This document shows, piece by piece, positions 53,605 to 64,000 of a DNA stretch of 64,000 nucleotides. A program made the translations under genes and the position numbers. Below the pieces are notes generated by a model that ran no database searches, had not been told where the DNA came from, and was given only the letters and a program-made list of their open reading frames with translations. Position 1 is the stretch's first letter. Each line of letters opens with the position of its first letter. The stretch comes from Paracidovorax avenae (GTDB taxonomy: Bacteria > Pseudomonadota > Gammaproteobacteria > Burkholderiales > Burkholderiaceae_C), in NCBI RefSeq assembly GCF_040892545.1, contig NZ_CP156079.1:4561501-4625500 (forward strand), given 5' to 3'.

Positions 53605-55439
53605 TCCTGCAGGCACTGAACACCTATTACAGCCGGCTCCAAGCCACCGGCGAAAGCGACATTGCGCAGCCAGGGTATTCGCAAGAGAACATCTCCTATG
53701 AAATAGTTCTGGCGCTAAATGGTTCGGTGGTGGCTGTGAATGACCTCAGGAACACGGCAGGAAAAAAGCCTCTACCCAGAGTCGTTGCCGTACCTGCGTC
53801 CTTCAAACGTCCTGGCATTGGTTCAAAGTCCTTCTTCCTGTGGGACAAAAGCAGCTATGTGCTGGGTTTTGGAGAGGCAAAGGCGGCCCAGGACCACGCG
53901 GCGTTTAAGGAACTGCACCTTTCCGCCATGCCCAACTTGGATGATCCAGCACTCATCGCACTTCAATCATTCATCAATGCATGGCGACCTGAATCCTTGC
54001 CATCCCATGCCCTTTTCGCTCCCCATGCAGAGGGTTTAGCGGGCGCGAACATTGTGTTTCGACTGGATGGAGAACTGCGCTTTATGCATCAGCGCCCGGC
54101 TGCAGAAGAGGCGCGCGAACGGATATTCGGTGATTCGGGCAAGACAGGGCCTCTAGCCGAGTGCCTGGTGACAGGCAAGCGCTCGAAAATCGCAACGTTG
54201 CATCCTGCCATCAAGGGTGTGAACGGCGCGCAAAGCTCGGGCGCTTCCATCGTCTCGTTCAACCTGGAATCGTTCACCTCGTATGGCAAGAGCCAGGGGG
54301 ACAACGCCCCCATCTCCGAGCAGGCCGCGTTCGCCTACACCACGGTGCTCAACCACCTGTTGCGCCGCAGCGAGCACAACCACCAGCGCATTCAGATCGG
54401 CGATGCCAGCGTGGTGTTCTGGGCCGAGGCCGACGACACCGAAGCAGCCCAGGCCGCCGAGTGGACGTTCGAGTCGCTGCTCAACACGCCCCCCGATGAC
54501 TCGCAGGAGGCCGCGCGTGTGCGCGACGTGCTCGCACAGGTCGCCAAGGGCCGCCCCTTGAGCGAGCTGGACCCGAAGCTGCACGACGGCACGCGCATGT
54601 TCGTGCTGGGGCTGGCCCCCAACGCCTCGCGCATTTCCATCCGCTTCTGGGAAACCGGCACCCTCGGCGTTTTCGCCCACCGGCTGGCGCAGCACGCGCA
54701 GGACTTCCGCCTGGAGCCCGTTCCCTGGAAAACCGCCCCGGCCGCGCGTCGTGTCGTGCTGGCCACGGTGCCGAACCGCGAAGGCGCCATGCCCAAGATG
54801 GACGACGCCTTCAACAACCTGGTGGGTGAATTCATGCGCTCCGTGCTGACCGGCCGGCCCTATCCGCGCAGCCTGCTGGCGAACACCCTCATGCGCATCC
54901 GGAGCGACGGCAATCTTTCGGGCCTGCGCGCTGCGATCTGCAAAGGCATCCTGGCCCGGGAGAGGCGGCTGGGCATCAACGTACATATCCACAAGGAGGA
55001 GGTTCCCGTGAGTCTCGACAAGCAATCCACCCACCCGGGCTACCGGCTGGGCCGCCTGTTCGCCGTGCTGGAGGCCGTGCAGCGCAGCGCACTCGGCGGA
55101 CAGGTCAACGCCACCATCCGCGATCGCTACTACGGTGCGGCATCGGCCACGCCTGCGTCCGTGTTCCCCGTCCTGCTGCGCAACACGCAGAACCACCTGG
55201 GCAAGCTGCGCAAGGAGAAACCGGGCCTGGCCGTCAACCTGGAAAAGGACATCCGCGAGATCGTCGATGGCCTGCCGGAGCACTTCCCCCGCAGCCTCCG
55301 CATCGAAGACCAGGGCCGCTTCGCCATCGGCTACTACCACCAGTCGCAAACCCGGTTCGTGAAGGGCGACGGCAGCGCAGCGCAAGACAGCAACGACCAC
55401 GATTCCAACGCAGATACCACCGAGGGAGCCCCCGCATGA
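53601..55439 (+). CDS. cas8c: Cas8c, Cascade large subunit
   Basis: A 612-residue Cas8c/Csd1 protein, the type I-C Cascade large subunit involved in PAM recognition. It begins [20 protein letters not shown] and has the Csd1-like segments [48 protein letters not shown]-type motif ([18 protein letters not shown]), VVFWAEADD and [20 protein letters not shown] near the end. ATG 53601 overlaps the cas5c stop, and its stop overlaps the cas7 ATG. The first third (to about 54190) has lower GC (about 50 %) than the rest (over 65 %), so it may have a different ancestry. Confidence 0.95.
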   Translation: MILQALNTYYSRLQATGESDIAQPGYSQENISYEIVLALNGSVVAVNDLRNTAGKKPLPRVVAVPASFKRPGIGSKSFFLWDKSSYVLGFGEAKAAQDHAAFKELHLSAMPNLDDPALIALQSFINAWRPESLPSHALFAPHAEGLAGANIVFRLDGELRFMHQRPAAEEARERIFGDSGKTGPLAECLVTGKRSKIATLHPAIKGVNGAQSSGASIVSFNLESFTSYGKSQGDNAPISEQAAFAYTTVLNHLLRRSEHNHQRIQIGDASVVFWAEADDTEAAQAAEWTFESLLNTPPDDSQEAARVRDVLAQVAKGRPLSELDPKLHDGTRMFVLGLAPNASRISIRFWETGTLGVFAHRLAQHAQDFRLEPVPWKTAPAARRVVLATVPNREGAMPKMDDAFNNLVGEFMRSVLTGRPYPRSLLANTLMRIRSDGNLSGLRAAICKGILARERRLGINVHIHKEEVPVSLDKQSTHPGYRLGRLFAVLEAVQRSALGGQVNATIRDRYYGAASATPASVFPVLLRNTQNHLGKLRKEKPGLAVNLEKDIREIVDGLPEHFPRSLRIEDQGRFAIGYYHQSQTRFVKGDGSAAQDSNDHDSNADTTEGAPA

Positions 55440-56329
55440 CCGCCATCGCCCACCGTTACGAGTTCGTCTACCTGTTCGACATCACCAACGGCAACCCCAA
55501 CGGAGACCCGGATGCCGGCAACCTGCCGCGCCTGGATCCCGAAACCAACCGCGGGCTGGTGACCGATGTGTGCCTCAAGCGCAAGATCCGCAACTTCGTG
55601 ACCCTGGACAAGGAAGACACGCCCGGCCATGCGATCTACATGCAGGAAAAAGCCGTCCTGAACCAGCAGCACCAGAAGGCCTGGGAAGCACTCGGCATTC
55701 CGCCCGACGCCAAGGAGCAGTTCAAGAAACTTCCCAAGGATGAGGCCAAGGCCCGGGAGATCACGGCGTGGATGTGCGCCAACTTCTTCGACGTGCGCAC
55801 CTTCGGCGCCGTGATGACCACGGGCGTGAACGCCGGCCAGGTGCGCGGCCCCGTGCAGATGGCCTTCGCCACCTCCATCGATCCCGTGGTGCCCCTGGAG
55901 ATCTCCATCACCCGCATGGCCGTCACCACCGAGAAAGAGGCCGAAGCGCAGAGCGGCGACAACCGCACCATGGGCCGCAAGCACATCATTCCGTACGGCC
56001 TCTACCGCGCGCACGGCTTCGTCTCCGCCAAGCTGGCCGAGCGCACGGGGTTTTCCGATGCCGACCTGGAACTGTTCTGGCGCGCCCTCGCCAACATGTT
56101 CGAGCACGACCGCTCCGCTGCGCGCGGCGAGATGGCGGCGCGCAAGCTCATCGTCTTCGAGCACGAAAGCGCCATGGGCAACGCCCCGGCGCACGTGCTG
56201 TTCGATGCGGTGAAGGTGGTACCCGCCCAGTCCGATGCCGACGCGGCCCCACGGCGCTTTGCGGATTACCGGGTGGAGGTGAATCATGCCGCCGTGCCCC
56301 AGGGCGTCACGGTCCGCGAGCTGATCTGA
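55436..56329 (+). CDS. cas7: Cas7 (Csd2), Cascade backbone subunit
   Basis: A 297-residue Cas7/Csd2 protein that forms the helical Cascade backbone along the crRNA. Signatures are [55 protein letters not shown], and [19 protein letters not shown]. Its ATG lies within the cas8c stop (ATGA), and it is followed after 36 bases by cas4. The length and motifs match type I-C. Confidence 0.96.
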   Translation: MTAIAHRYEFVYLFDITNGNPNGDPDAGNLPRLDPETNRGLVTDVCLKRKIRNFVTLDKEDTPGHAIYMQEKAVLNQQHQKAWEALGIPPDAKEQFKKLPKDEAKAREITAWMCANFFDVRTFGAVMTTGVNAGQVRGPVQMAFATSIDPVVPLEISITRMAVTTEKEAEAQSGDNRTMGRKHIIPYGLYRAHGFVSAKLAERTGFSDADLELFWRALANMFEHDRSAARGEMAARKLIVFEHESAMGNAPAHVLFDAVKVVPAQSDADAAPRRFADYRVEVNHAAVPQGVTVRELI

Positions 56330-56365
56330 GGCCACAGGGCGGCGGCAGAGACAGTGGCAGCAGCG

Positions 56366-57058
56366 ATGGAATCGGACGAATTCATCCCGCTGTCCGCCCT
56401 GCAGCACTACCTGTACTGCCGGCGCCAGTGCGCGCTGATCCATGTCGAGCAGCTCTGGGCGGAAAGCCGCCACACGGCAGAAGGTCGGCTGCTGCACGAG
56501 CTGGCGGACAAGCCCCGCGGTGAACGCCGCCGCGGCGTGCGCACCGCCACCGCCCTGCCCCTGGTGCATGCCGGGCTGCGCATCAGCGGCATTGCCGACG
56601 TCGTGGAGTTCCATGAAGGGCCGGATGGCGAGCAAGCTTTCCCCGTCGAATACAAGCGCGGCCGGCCCAAGGCCCACCGGGCCGACGAGGTGCAGCTGTG
56701 CGCCCAGGCCCTGTGCCTGGAAGACATGCTGGACCAGGCCGTGCCGCAGGGCGCGCTGTTCTACGGCGCCACCCGCCGCCGCGCCGACGTAGCCTTCGAT
56801 GCCGAACTGCGCCGCCTGACGCAGGACACCATCGCCGCCACCCGCGCCATGCTGGAAGCGGGCATCACCCCCACGGCCGAGTACAGCCCCAGGCGCTGCG
56901 ACGCCTGTTCGCTCATCGACCTGTGCAGCCCCAGGCTGCTGCAGCGCCGCACCAGCGTCAACGCCTGGCTGGCGCGCCAGTTGCAGGCCGGGCGCGACGA
57001 CGGCACCAACGACGACCACGAAGACGGCGGGAAGGACGAGGCATGCGGCGGCAACTGA
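56366..57058 (+). CDS. cas4: Cas4 nuclease (spacer acquisition)
   Basis: A 230-residue Cas4 of the RecB-nuclease type. Two N-terminal Cys (YLYCRRQCAL) and a C-terminal cluster (RRCDACSLIDLC) would bind an iron-sulfur cluster. The nuclease core reads LRISGIADVVEFHE, then FPVEYKRGRPKAHRADEVQL with E/K acid-lysine motif and a later QALCLEDML. Cas4 trims prespacers and selects them by PAM. ATG 56366 is chosen; a GTG at 56354 is an alternative. Its last 16 bases overlap cas1. The extreme C-terminus is acidic and repetitive (DDGTNDDHEDGGKDE). Confidence 0.94.
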   Translation: MESDEFIPLSALQHYLYCRRQCALIHVEQLWAESRHTAEGRLLHELADKPRGERRRGVRTATALPLVHAGLRISGIADVVEFHEGPDGEQAFPVEYKRGRPKAHRADEVQLCAQALCLEDMLDQAVPQGALFYGATRRRADVAFDAELRRLTQDTIAATRAMLEAGITPTAEYSPRRCDACSLIDLCSPRLLQRRTSVNAWLARQLQAGRDDGTNDDHEDGGKDEACGGN

Positions 57059-58083
57059 ACACGCTCTACGTCACCACCGAAGGCGCATGGCTGCACAAGG
57101 ACGGCGCCAACATCGTGATGGAGGTGGAACAGCAGGTGCGCGCACGCCTGCCGGTCCACATGCTGGAAAGCCTGGTGTGCTTCGGCCGCGTACTGGTGTC
57201 ACCGCCGCTGCTGGGCTACTGCGCGGAGCAAGGCATCACCACCTGTTTCCTGACGCCGAACGGCAAGTTCCTGGCTCGCGTGGAAGGCCCCATCTCTGGC
57301 AACGTGCTGCTGCGCCGGCAGCAGTACCGCGCCAGCGACGACCCGGCCCGGTGCTCCGCCATCGTCTGCAACCTGCTGCAGGGCAAGCTGCACAACCAGC
57401 GCGCCGTGCTGGGGCGGGCGCTGCGCGACCACGGCGGCAAGCTGGCAGGCGAACACGAGGCCGCGCTGCAGCACGCCCACACCCGCCTGGAGCGCATCGG
57501 GCGGCAACTGTCCCCCGACCAATCGGTGGACCTGCTGCGCGGCTACGAAGGCGAAGCGGCGCAGTCGTATTTCAGCGTGTTCGACCACCTGGTGCGCGTG
57601 CAGGAGCCGGCCATGCGCTTCACCGGCCGCAGCCGCAGGCCGCCGATGGATGCCGTCAACGCGCTGCTGTCATTCCTGTACACCCTGGTCACCCACGACT
57701 GCCGCTCCGCGCTGGAAAGCGTGGGGCTGGACCCCGCCGTCGGATTCCTGCACCGCGACCGCCCGGGCCGGCCCAGCCTGGCGCTGGACCTGCTGGAAGA
57801 GTTCCGGCCCCTGATGGCCGACCGCCTGGCCCTGTCGCTCGTCAACCTGCGGCAGATCGGCGAGCGCGACTTCCAGACCCTGGACAACGGTGCCGTGCTG
57901 CTGCGCGAGGAATCGCGCAAGACCGTGCTCACCGCCTACCAGGAGCGCAAGCGCGAAGAACTGCGCCACGTCTTCCTGGAAGAAAAGGCGGCCATCGGCC
58001 TGTTCCCTTTCATCCAGGCCCAGTTGCTGGCCCGGCACCTGCGCGGCGACCTCGACGCCTATCCGCCCTTCCTGTGGAAATGA
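57043..58083 (+). CDS. cas1: Cas1 integrase (spacer acquisition)
   Basis: A 346-residue Cas1 of the type I-C kind. It starts [20 protein letters not shown], has [20 protein letters not shown], and the catalytic part with [40 protein letters not shown], then [17 protein letters not shown]: Glu/His/Asp of the active site appear as expected. With Cas2 it integrates new spacers at the leader end. ATG 57043 follows GAAGGACGAG and overlaps the cas4 end by 16 bases. Cas2 is 52 bases downstream. Confidence 0.96.
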   Translation: MRRQLNTLYVTTEGAWLHKDGANIVMEVEQQVRARLPVHMLESLVCFGRVLVSPPLLGYCAEQGITTCFLTPNGKFLARVEGPISGNVLLRRQQYRASDDPARCSAIVCNLLQGKLHNQRAVLGRALRDHGGKLAGEHEAALQHAHTRLERIGRQLSPDQSVDLLRGYEGEAAQSYFSVFDHLVRVQEPAMRFTGRSRRPPMDAVNALLSFLYTLVTHDCRSALESVGLDPAVGFLHRDRPGRPSLALDLLEEFRPLMADRLALSLVNLRQIGERDFQTLDNGAVLLREESRKTVLTAYQERKREELRHVFLEEKAAIGLFPFIQAQLLARHLRGDLDAYPPFLWK

Positions 58084-58135
58084 CAACCGTGCGCTCCGCA
58101 GCCCGCCACCACGCGCCACCAGGACACCCGGCACC

Positions 58136-58426
58136 ATGATGGTCCTCGTCAGCTACGATGTCCGCTCCCAGGACAAGGCTGGCGCCCGCCGGCTGCGCCA
58201 CATCGCCAAGGCCTGCCTGGATTTTGGGCAGCGGGTGCAGTTCTCCGTGTTCGAGATCGAAGTGGATGCCGCGCAATGGACCGCCCTGAAGGCCCGGCTG
58301 CAGCAGACCATCGACCCTGCGCAGGACAGCTTGCGGTTCTACTACCTGGGCAACGACTGGCAGCGCAAGGTGGAGCACGTGGGTGCCAAGCCGGTGCTGG
58401 ATTTGAACGGGCCGCTGGTGCTGTAG
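58136..58426 (+). CDS. cas2: Cas2 (spacer acquisition)
   Basis: A 96-residue Cas2 with the ferredoxin-like start [20 protein letters not shown], the core [16 protein letters not shown] and [20 protein letters not shown]. The Asp in YDV matches the conserved metal site of Cas2 nucleases. It is the structural partner of Cas1. It is the last cas gene; the array starts 225 bases further. ATG 58136 or ATG 58139 (MV) could start it. Confidence 0.95.
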   Translation: MMVLVSYDVRSQDKAGARRLRHIAKACLDFGQRVQFSVFEIEVDAAQWTALKARLQQTIDPAQDSLRFYYLGNDWQRKVEHVGAKPVLDLNGPLVL

Positions 58427-58650
58427 CGCCTCTCGTTCCCCCTCCTCTTCTTCGTCATTCTTCCAATCATCCGGCGCGAACCGGAAGCGACTGCCTGCGC
58501 CCAGGAGAGGTTCGCAGCGTGGCAAGTGATTGATGTGCAAGGGGATTGTTGGACCATGGGCAGCTTTGCCAGGCAAAAGTCCGGTTCCGTGGGCAGATTC
58601 GCGCGCGTTGGTGGAAAAGTGGAGGAATGGCGCGCGGTTATAAAGACGCC
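58427..58650 (+). other. CRISPR leader
   Basis: This 224-base gap between cas2 and the first repeat has no gene. Because cas genes lie on this side and the repeat's 3' half ends GTTGAAAC, it should be the leader, holding the array promoter and integration signals. A TATAAA at 58639-58644 is a possible -10 just before repeat 1, but without a clear -35. The region has TTCGTCATTCTTCC and AGGAGAGG stretches but no palindrome I could confirm. Confidence 0.7.
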
Positions 58651-58715
58651 GTCGCGCCCCGCGTGGGCGCGTGGGTTGAAACCGGGAACGTAACTCCAAG
58701 TTTTGCCGGCAATAG

Positions 58716-58844
<129 letters not shown>

Positions 58845-59161
58845 TGAGCGGGTCGCGCCCCGCGTGGGCGCGTGGGTTGAAACAGGAATTGCAAAATGAA
58901 CTTGCCGAGGTGAGCGCGGTCGCGCCCCGCGTGGGCGCGTGGGTTGAAACTTTCGGCGCTACTTCCTGAACGACGACATGCCCGACGTCGCGCCCCGCGT
59001 GGGCGCGTGGGTTGAAACGTGTACGCGGACTACTTCCCTGCCAGCCTGCGCGCCGTCGCGCCCCGCGTGGGCGCGTGGGTTGAAACCATTCGATGGGGGA
59101 AATTGGGCTGTCGCCAGTCAGGTCGCGCCCCGCGTGGGCGCGTGGGTTGAAACTTTGCTAA

Positions 59162-59290
<129 letters not shown>

Positions 59291-59353
59291 TAGAACCCCG
59301 TGATCTTGGGTTTCGTCGTAGGTTGTCGCGCCCCGCGTGGGCGCGTGGGTTGA

Positions 59354-60282
<929 letters not shown>

Positions 60283-60421
60283 TGAAACCGACGATGCGCG
60301 CCGCCAATATCGCGAACTTGTAGGTCGCGCCCCGCGTGGGCGCGTGGGTTGAAACTACGCGGAGGGCAACACGGACGATACGCCGCGCGCAGGTCGCGCC
60401 CCGCGTGGGCGCGTGGGTTGA

Positions 60422-61242
<821 letters not shown>

Positions 61243-61359
61243 TGACAATGTTGTACTACGGTGGTCGCGCCCCGCGTGGGCGCGTGGGTTGAAACACCAT
61301 TGATTACACGTTCGCGCTGCCGCGTATTGAGTCGCGCCCCGCGTGGGCGCGTGGGTTGA

Positions 61360-62051
<692 letters not shown>

Positions 62052-62203
62052 TGACCCGGCCCCACGGCGTCGCGCCCCGCGTGGGCGCGTGGGTTGAAAC
62101 CCAACATCGTGAGCCCAGAAGTTAAAACCCATACTGGAGCCCCACCCCCCCCTGTCGCCCCAGTCCGACATCCACCCAGCCCTCCTCCCCGGACACTGCC
62201 TCC

Positions 62204-62695
62204 ATGCCCCTGCACCGCCGCACCCTCTACCGCGCTGCCGCCCTCGCCCTGGGCATGGCAGCCCTGCTCCGCACCGCCTGGGCCGGCGAAAGCGGCAACG
62301 GCCACCGGAACGACCGGGACGCCCCCACCAACCCGCTCACCGCCGAGCACTGGCAAACCCGCCCCGTCGTGGTGATCGTCCCGCAGGAGAACGATCCCCT
62401 CCTCGCCAAGGTCCGCGCCGCCCTGCAGGAACCGGCCATGCGCGAAGGCTTCCGCGAGCGCGACATGGTGCTGTTCACCGTGGTGGCCGGCCAGGGCCGC
62501 CGCAATGGACAACCGCTGGGGGCCGCGCGCACCGCGGCGCTGCTGAAGGCGCTGGATCTGGATGCGCGGGCTCCGGCCACATTCATCCTCGTGGGCAAGG
62601 ATGGCGGCGTGAAGATGAAGGAGGAAGGCACGGTGGTCGATCTGCAGGCCGTCTTCGCGGAGATCGACCGCATGCCCATGCGCCAGCAGCGCTGA
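62204..62695 (+). CDS. DUF4174-like secreted protein
   Basis: A 163-residue exported protein with a signal peptide (LYRAAALALGMAALLRTAWA). The mature domain has VVVIVPQENDPLLAKVRAAL, FRERDMVLFTVVAGQG, LDARAPATFILVGKDGGVKM and EEGTVVDLQAVFAEIDRMPM, matching the DUF4174 pattern, a thioredoxin-like fold without a CxxC. The role is unknown. It starts 103 bases after the last repeat and is followed by a Fur-box-like promoter and a siderophore receptor, so an iron link is possible but unproven. Confidence 0.75.
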   Translation: MPLHRRTLYRAAALALGMAALLRTAWAGESGNGHRNDRDAPTNPLTAEHWQTRPVVVIVPQENDPLLAKVRAALQEPAMREGFRERDMVLFTVVAGQGRRNGQPLGAARTAALLKALDLDARAPATFILVGKDGGVKMKEEGTVVDLQAVFAEIDRMPMRQQR

Positions 62696-62725
62696 GCCCT
62701 TGCGCCACGCAGGAAAACAATCCAT

Positions 62726-62744
62726 GCAAATGAGAATTGTTATC
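62726..62744 (+). promoter_or_regulatory. Fur-box-like site
   Basis: The 19 bases GCAAATGAGAATTGTTATC match the classical Fur consensus GATAATGATAATCATTATC at 14 of 19 positions. They lie 36 bases upstream of the TonB-dependent receptor start, in an AT-rich patch, so iron-dependent repression of that gene is likely. Confidence 0.7.
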
Positions 62745-62780
62745 ATATGTATCTGTTAATTCCTGCCATAGTGATTTTTT

Positions 62781-64000
62781 ATGAAGTTCCTGCCGTCTTC
62801 GCTGGCCGCCGCGGCCATGCTCGCCTGTGCGCCCACCCTCCACGCCCAGAGCGCTGACAAGGGGTCTTCCGACAAGTCGCTGGACACGCTGACCGTCCGC
62901 GACGAGCGGTCCAACGGTTTCGTTCCCAACACCGTGGAGGCGGGCACGTTCCGCGGGGCGTCCATCATGGATGTGCCGGCCACGGTGAACGTGATCACGC
63001 GCGAGGTGCTGGACCGGCAGGCGGCCGGCGGCCTGTACGACGCGGTGCGCAACACCGCGGGCGTGACGCGCCAGCAGAACGGCGGCGACAGCTGGGACCA
63101 GTTGGTGATCCGCGGCATCGCGGTGGAGAACCGCACCAACTACCGGCTGAACGGCTCACTGCCGATCATGAATTTCTCGCAGGTGCCGATGGAGGACAAG
63201 GAGCGGGTGGAAGTGCTCAAGGGCACGTCGGCCATCTACTATGGTTTCACCGCGCCGTCAGGGGTGGTGAATTTCGTGACCAAGCGCGCGGGCGCCACGC
63301 CCGTGGCAACGGTCGGCACGGTGTTCGACAACTACGGCACGGTGCTGGGCACGGCGGACGTGGGCCGCCGGTTCGGCGATGCGCAGCAGTACGGCCTGCG
63401 GATCAATGCCGCCGGAGGCACGCTGGGCAATTCCATGCGCGGCGCCGACGACGGCAGCCGGCGCTTCCTGTCGGCGGCATTCGACTGGCGCGTGGACAGC
63501 CGCCTGTCGCTGCGGGCCGACCTCGAATACGACCGCAGGAAGCTCGTGGAGCAGGCGGGCATCGCTCTGCCCGCGGCCGTCAACGGCCGCATCACGCTTC
63601 CGCGCGTGCCGGACGCGCGCGCCCTCATCGCGCCCAACATGGCAGTGTTCGACGCCGAGACAACGAATGCCCAGGTGCGCGCCGACTATTCGCTGAGCGA
63701 CGACTGGGCGCTCACGCTGGAAGCAGGCCGGTCGAAGACGGCCCGCGACCGCCGCCTGTCGATCTTCACGCTGAACAACACCGCCACCGGCGCGGGCACG
63801 ATCCGCGGCAACATCCAGCACCACGTGGTGGAGTCGGACATGCTGCGGGCCGAGGCCTTCGGCACCTTCAGCGTCGCCGGCTACCGGAACGAACTCACGC
63901 TGGGCGCCGCGCGGACGAACAAGACGCAGGACCCGATCTACCAGCGCAACTACAGCGCCACCCAGAACCTCTACAACCCGGCCCCGATCACCAGCGTGAC
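62781..64000 (+). CDS. TonB-dependent siderophore receptor (partial, runs off the window)
   Basis: The first 406 residues of an outer-membrane ferric-siderophore receptor. The signal peptide is MKFLPSSLAAAAMLACAPTLHA. The plug domain has DTLTVRDERS, SIMDVPATVNVITREVLDRQ, GLYDAVRNTAGVTRQQ, LVIRGIAVENRT and RVEVLKGTSAIYYGFTAPSG-VVNFVTKRA, the usual signatures. The barrel follows (LEYDRRKLVEQAG). There is no STN domain, so it does not signal through an anti-sigma factor. ATG 62781 is the start; the end is beyond base 64000. A Fur-box-like site lies just upstream. Confidence 0.93.
   Translation, partial: MKFLPSSLAAAAMLACAPTLHAQSADKGSSDKSLDTLTVRDERSNGFVPNTVEAGTFRGASIMDVPATVNVITREVLDRQAAGGLYDAVRNTAGVTRQQNGGDSWDQLVIRGIAVENRTNYRLNGSLPIMNFSQVPMEDKERVEVLKGTSAIYYGFTAPSGVVNFVTKRAGATPVATVGTVFDNYGTVLGTADVGRRFGDAQQYGLRINAAGGTLGNSMRGADDGSRRFLSAAFDWRVDSRLSLRADLEYDRRKLVEQAGIALPAAVNGRITLPRVPDARALIAPNMAVFDAETTNAQVRADYSLSDDWALTLEAGRSKTARDRRLSIFTLNNTATGAGTIRGNIQHHVVESDMLRAEAFGTFSVAGYRNELTLGAARTNKTQDPIYQRNYSATQNLYNPAPITSV

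Overview
The window is high-GC (about 65-72 % by eye) DNA, densely packed with genes, from a beta-proteobacterium. A plant-associated Comamonadaceae member of the Acidovorax/Paracidovorax avenae-citrulli type fits best. The reasons are codon bias, tam, degP and IclR-type pca genes, a long Rhs protein, and three perfect plant-inducible-promoter (PIP) boxes in front of type III chaperone or effector-like genes. The species name is an inference.

Layout. 1-3.3 kb: a molybdenum hydroxylase subunit and an XdhC-type maturation factor. 3.4-13.1 kb: a leftward aromatic and organic-acid catabolic block (Bug-type binding protein, muconolactone-isomerase-like protein, AtoE-type transporter, SDR, YCII protein, cyclase-family protein, pcaD, pcaF, pcaJ, pcaI) with a divergent IclR regulator and a recognisable three-half-site operator. 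13.1-18.5 kb: two chaperone/effector pairs, each behind its own PIP box; the first chaperone looks like two CesT-like domains in one chain. 18.5-25.2 kb: DUF1841 protein, GGDEF-EAL protein, diheme cytochrome c, and a MoxR/GNAT/VWA operon. 25.2-31.5 kb: tamA-tamB. 31.6-36 kb: GAF protein, tRNA-Arg(CCU), small envelope proteins, an esterase and a putative Na+/H+ antiporter. 36-37.4 kb: an aspartate carbamoyltransferase with an extra N-terminal DNA-binding-like domain and a paired palindrome in its promoter. 37.4-38.9 kb: a third PIP-box gene with a lipase-like GxSxG. 38.9-44.3 kb: degP, an OmpR-type regulator, a histidine kinase and a cardiolipin-synthase-like gene, all leftward, with four 11-bp-phased TTAG half-sites upstream of degP. 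44.4-49.9 kb: a PAAR-Rhs polymorphic toxin with an AT-rich tail and an overlapping small membrane-anchored partner (likely immunity protein).

50.2-62.1 kb: a complete type I-C CRISPR-Cas locus (cas3, cas5c, cas8c, cas7, cas4, cas1, cas2) followed by an array that I count as 52 repeats and 51 spacers. The repeats all look identical, and two non-adjacent spacers are identical to each other. A 55-residue single-span membrane protein with a good ribosome-binding site lies between cas3 and cas5c, followed by a strong hairpin. It is not a standard I-C component and is the best candidate here for something undescribed.

62.2-64 kb: a DUF4174-like protein and the start of a TonB-dependent siderophore receptor behind a Fur-box-like site; the receptor runs off the window.

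All calls come from reading the sequence and its translations. No database search was run.
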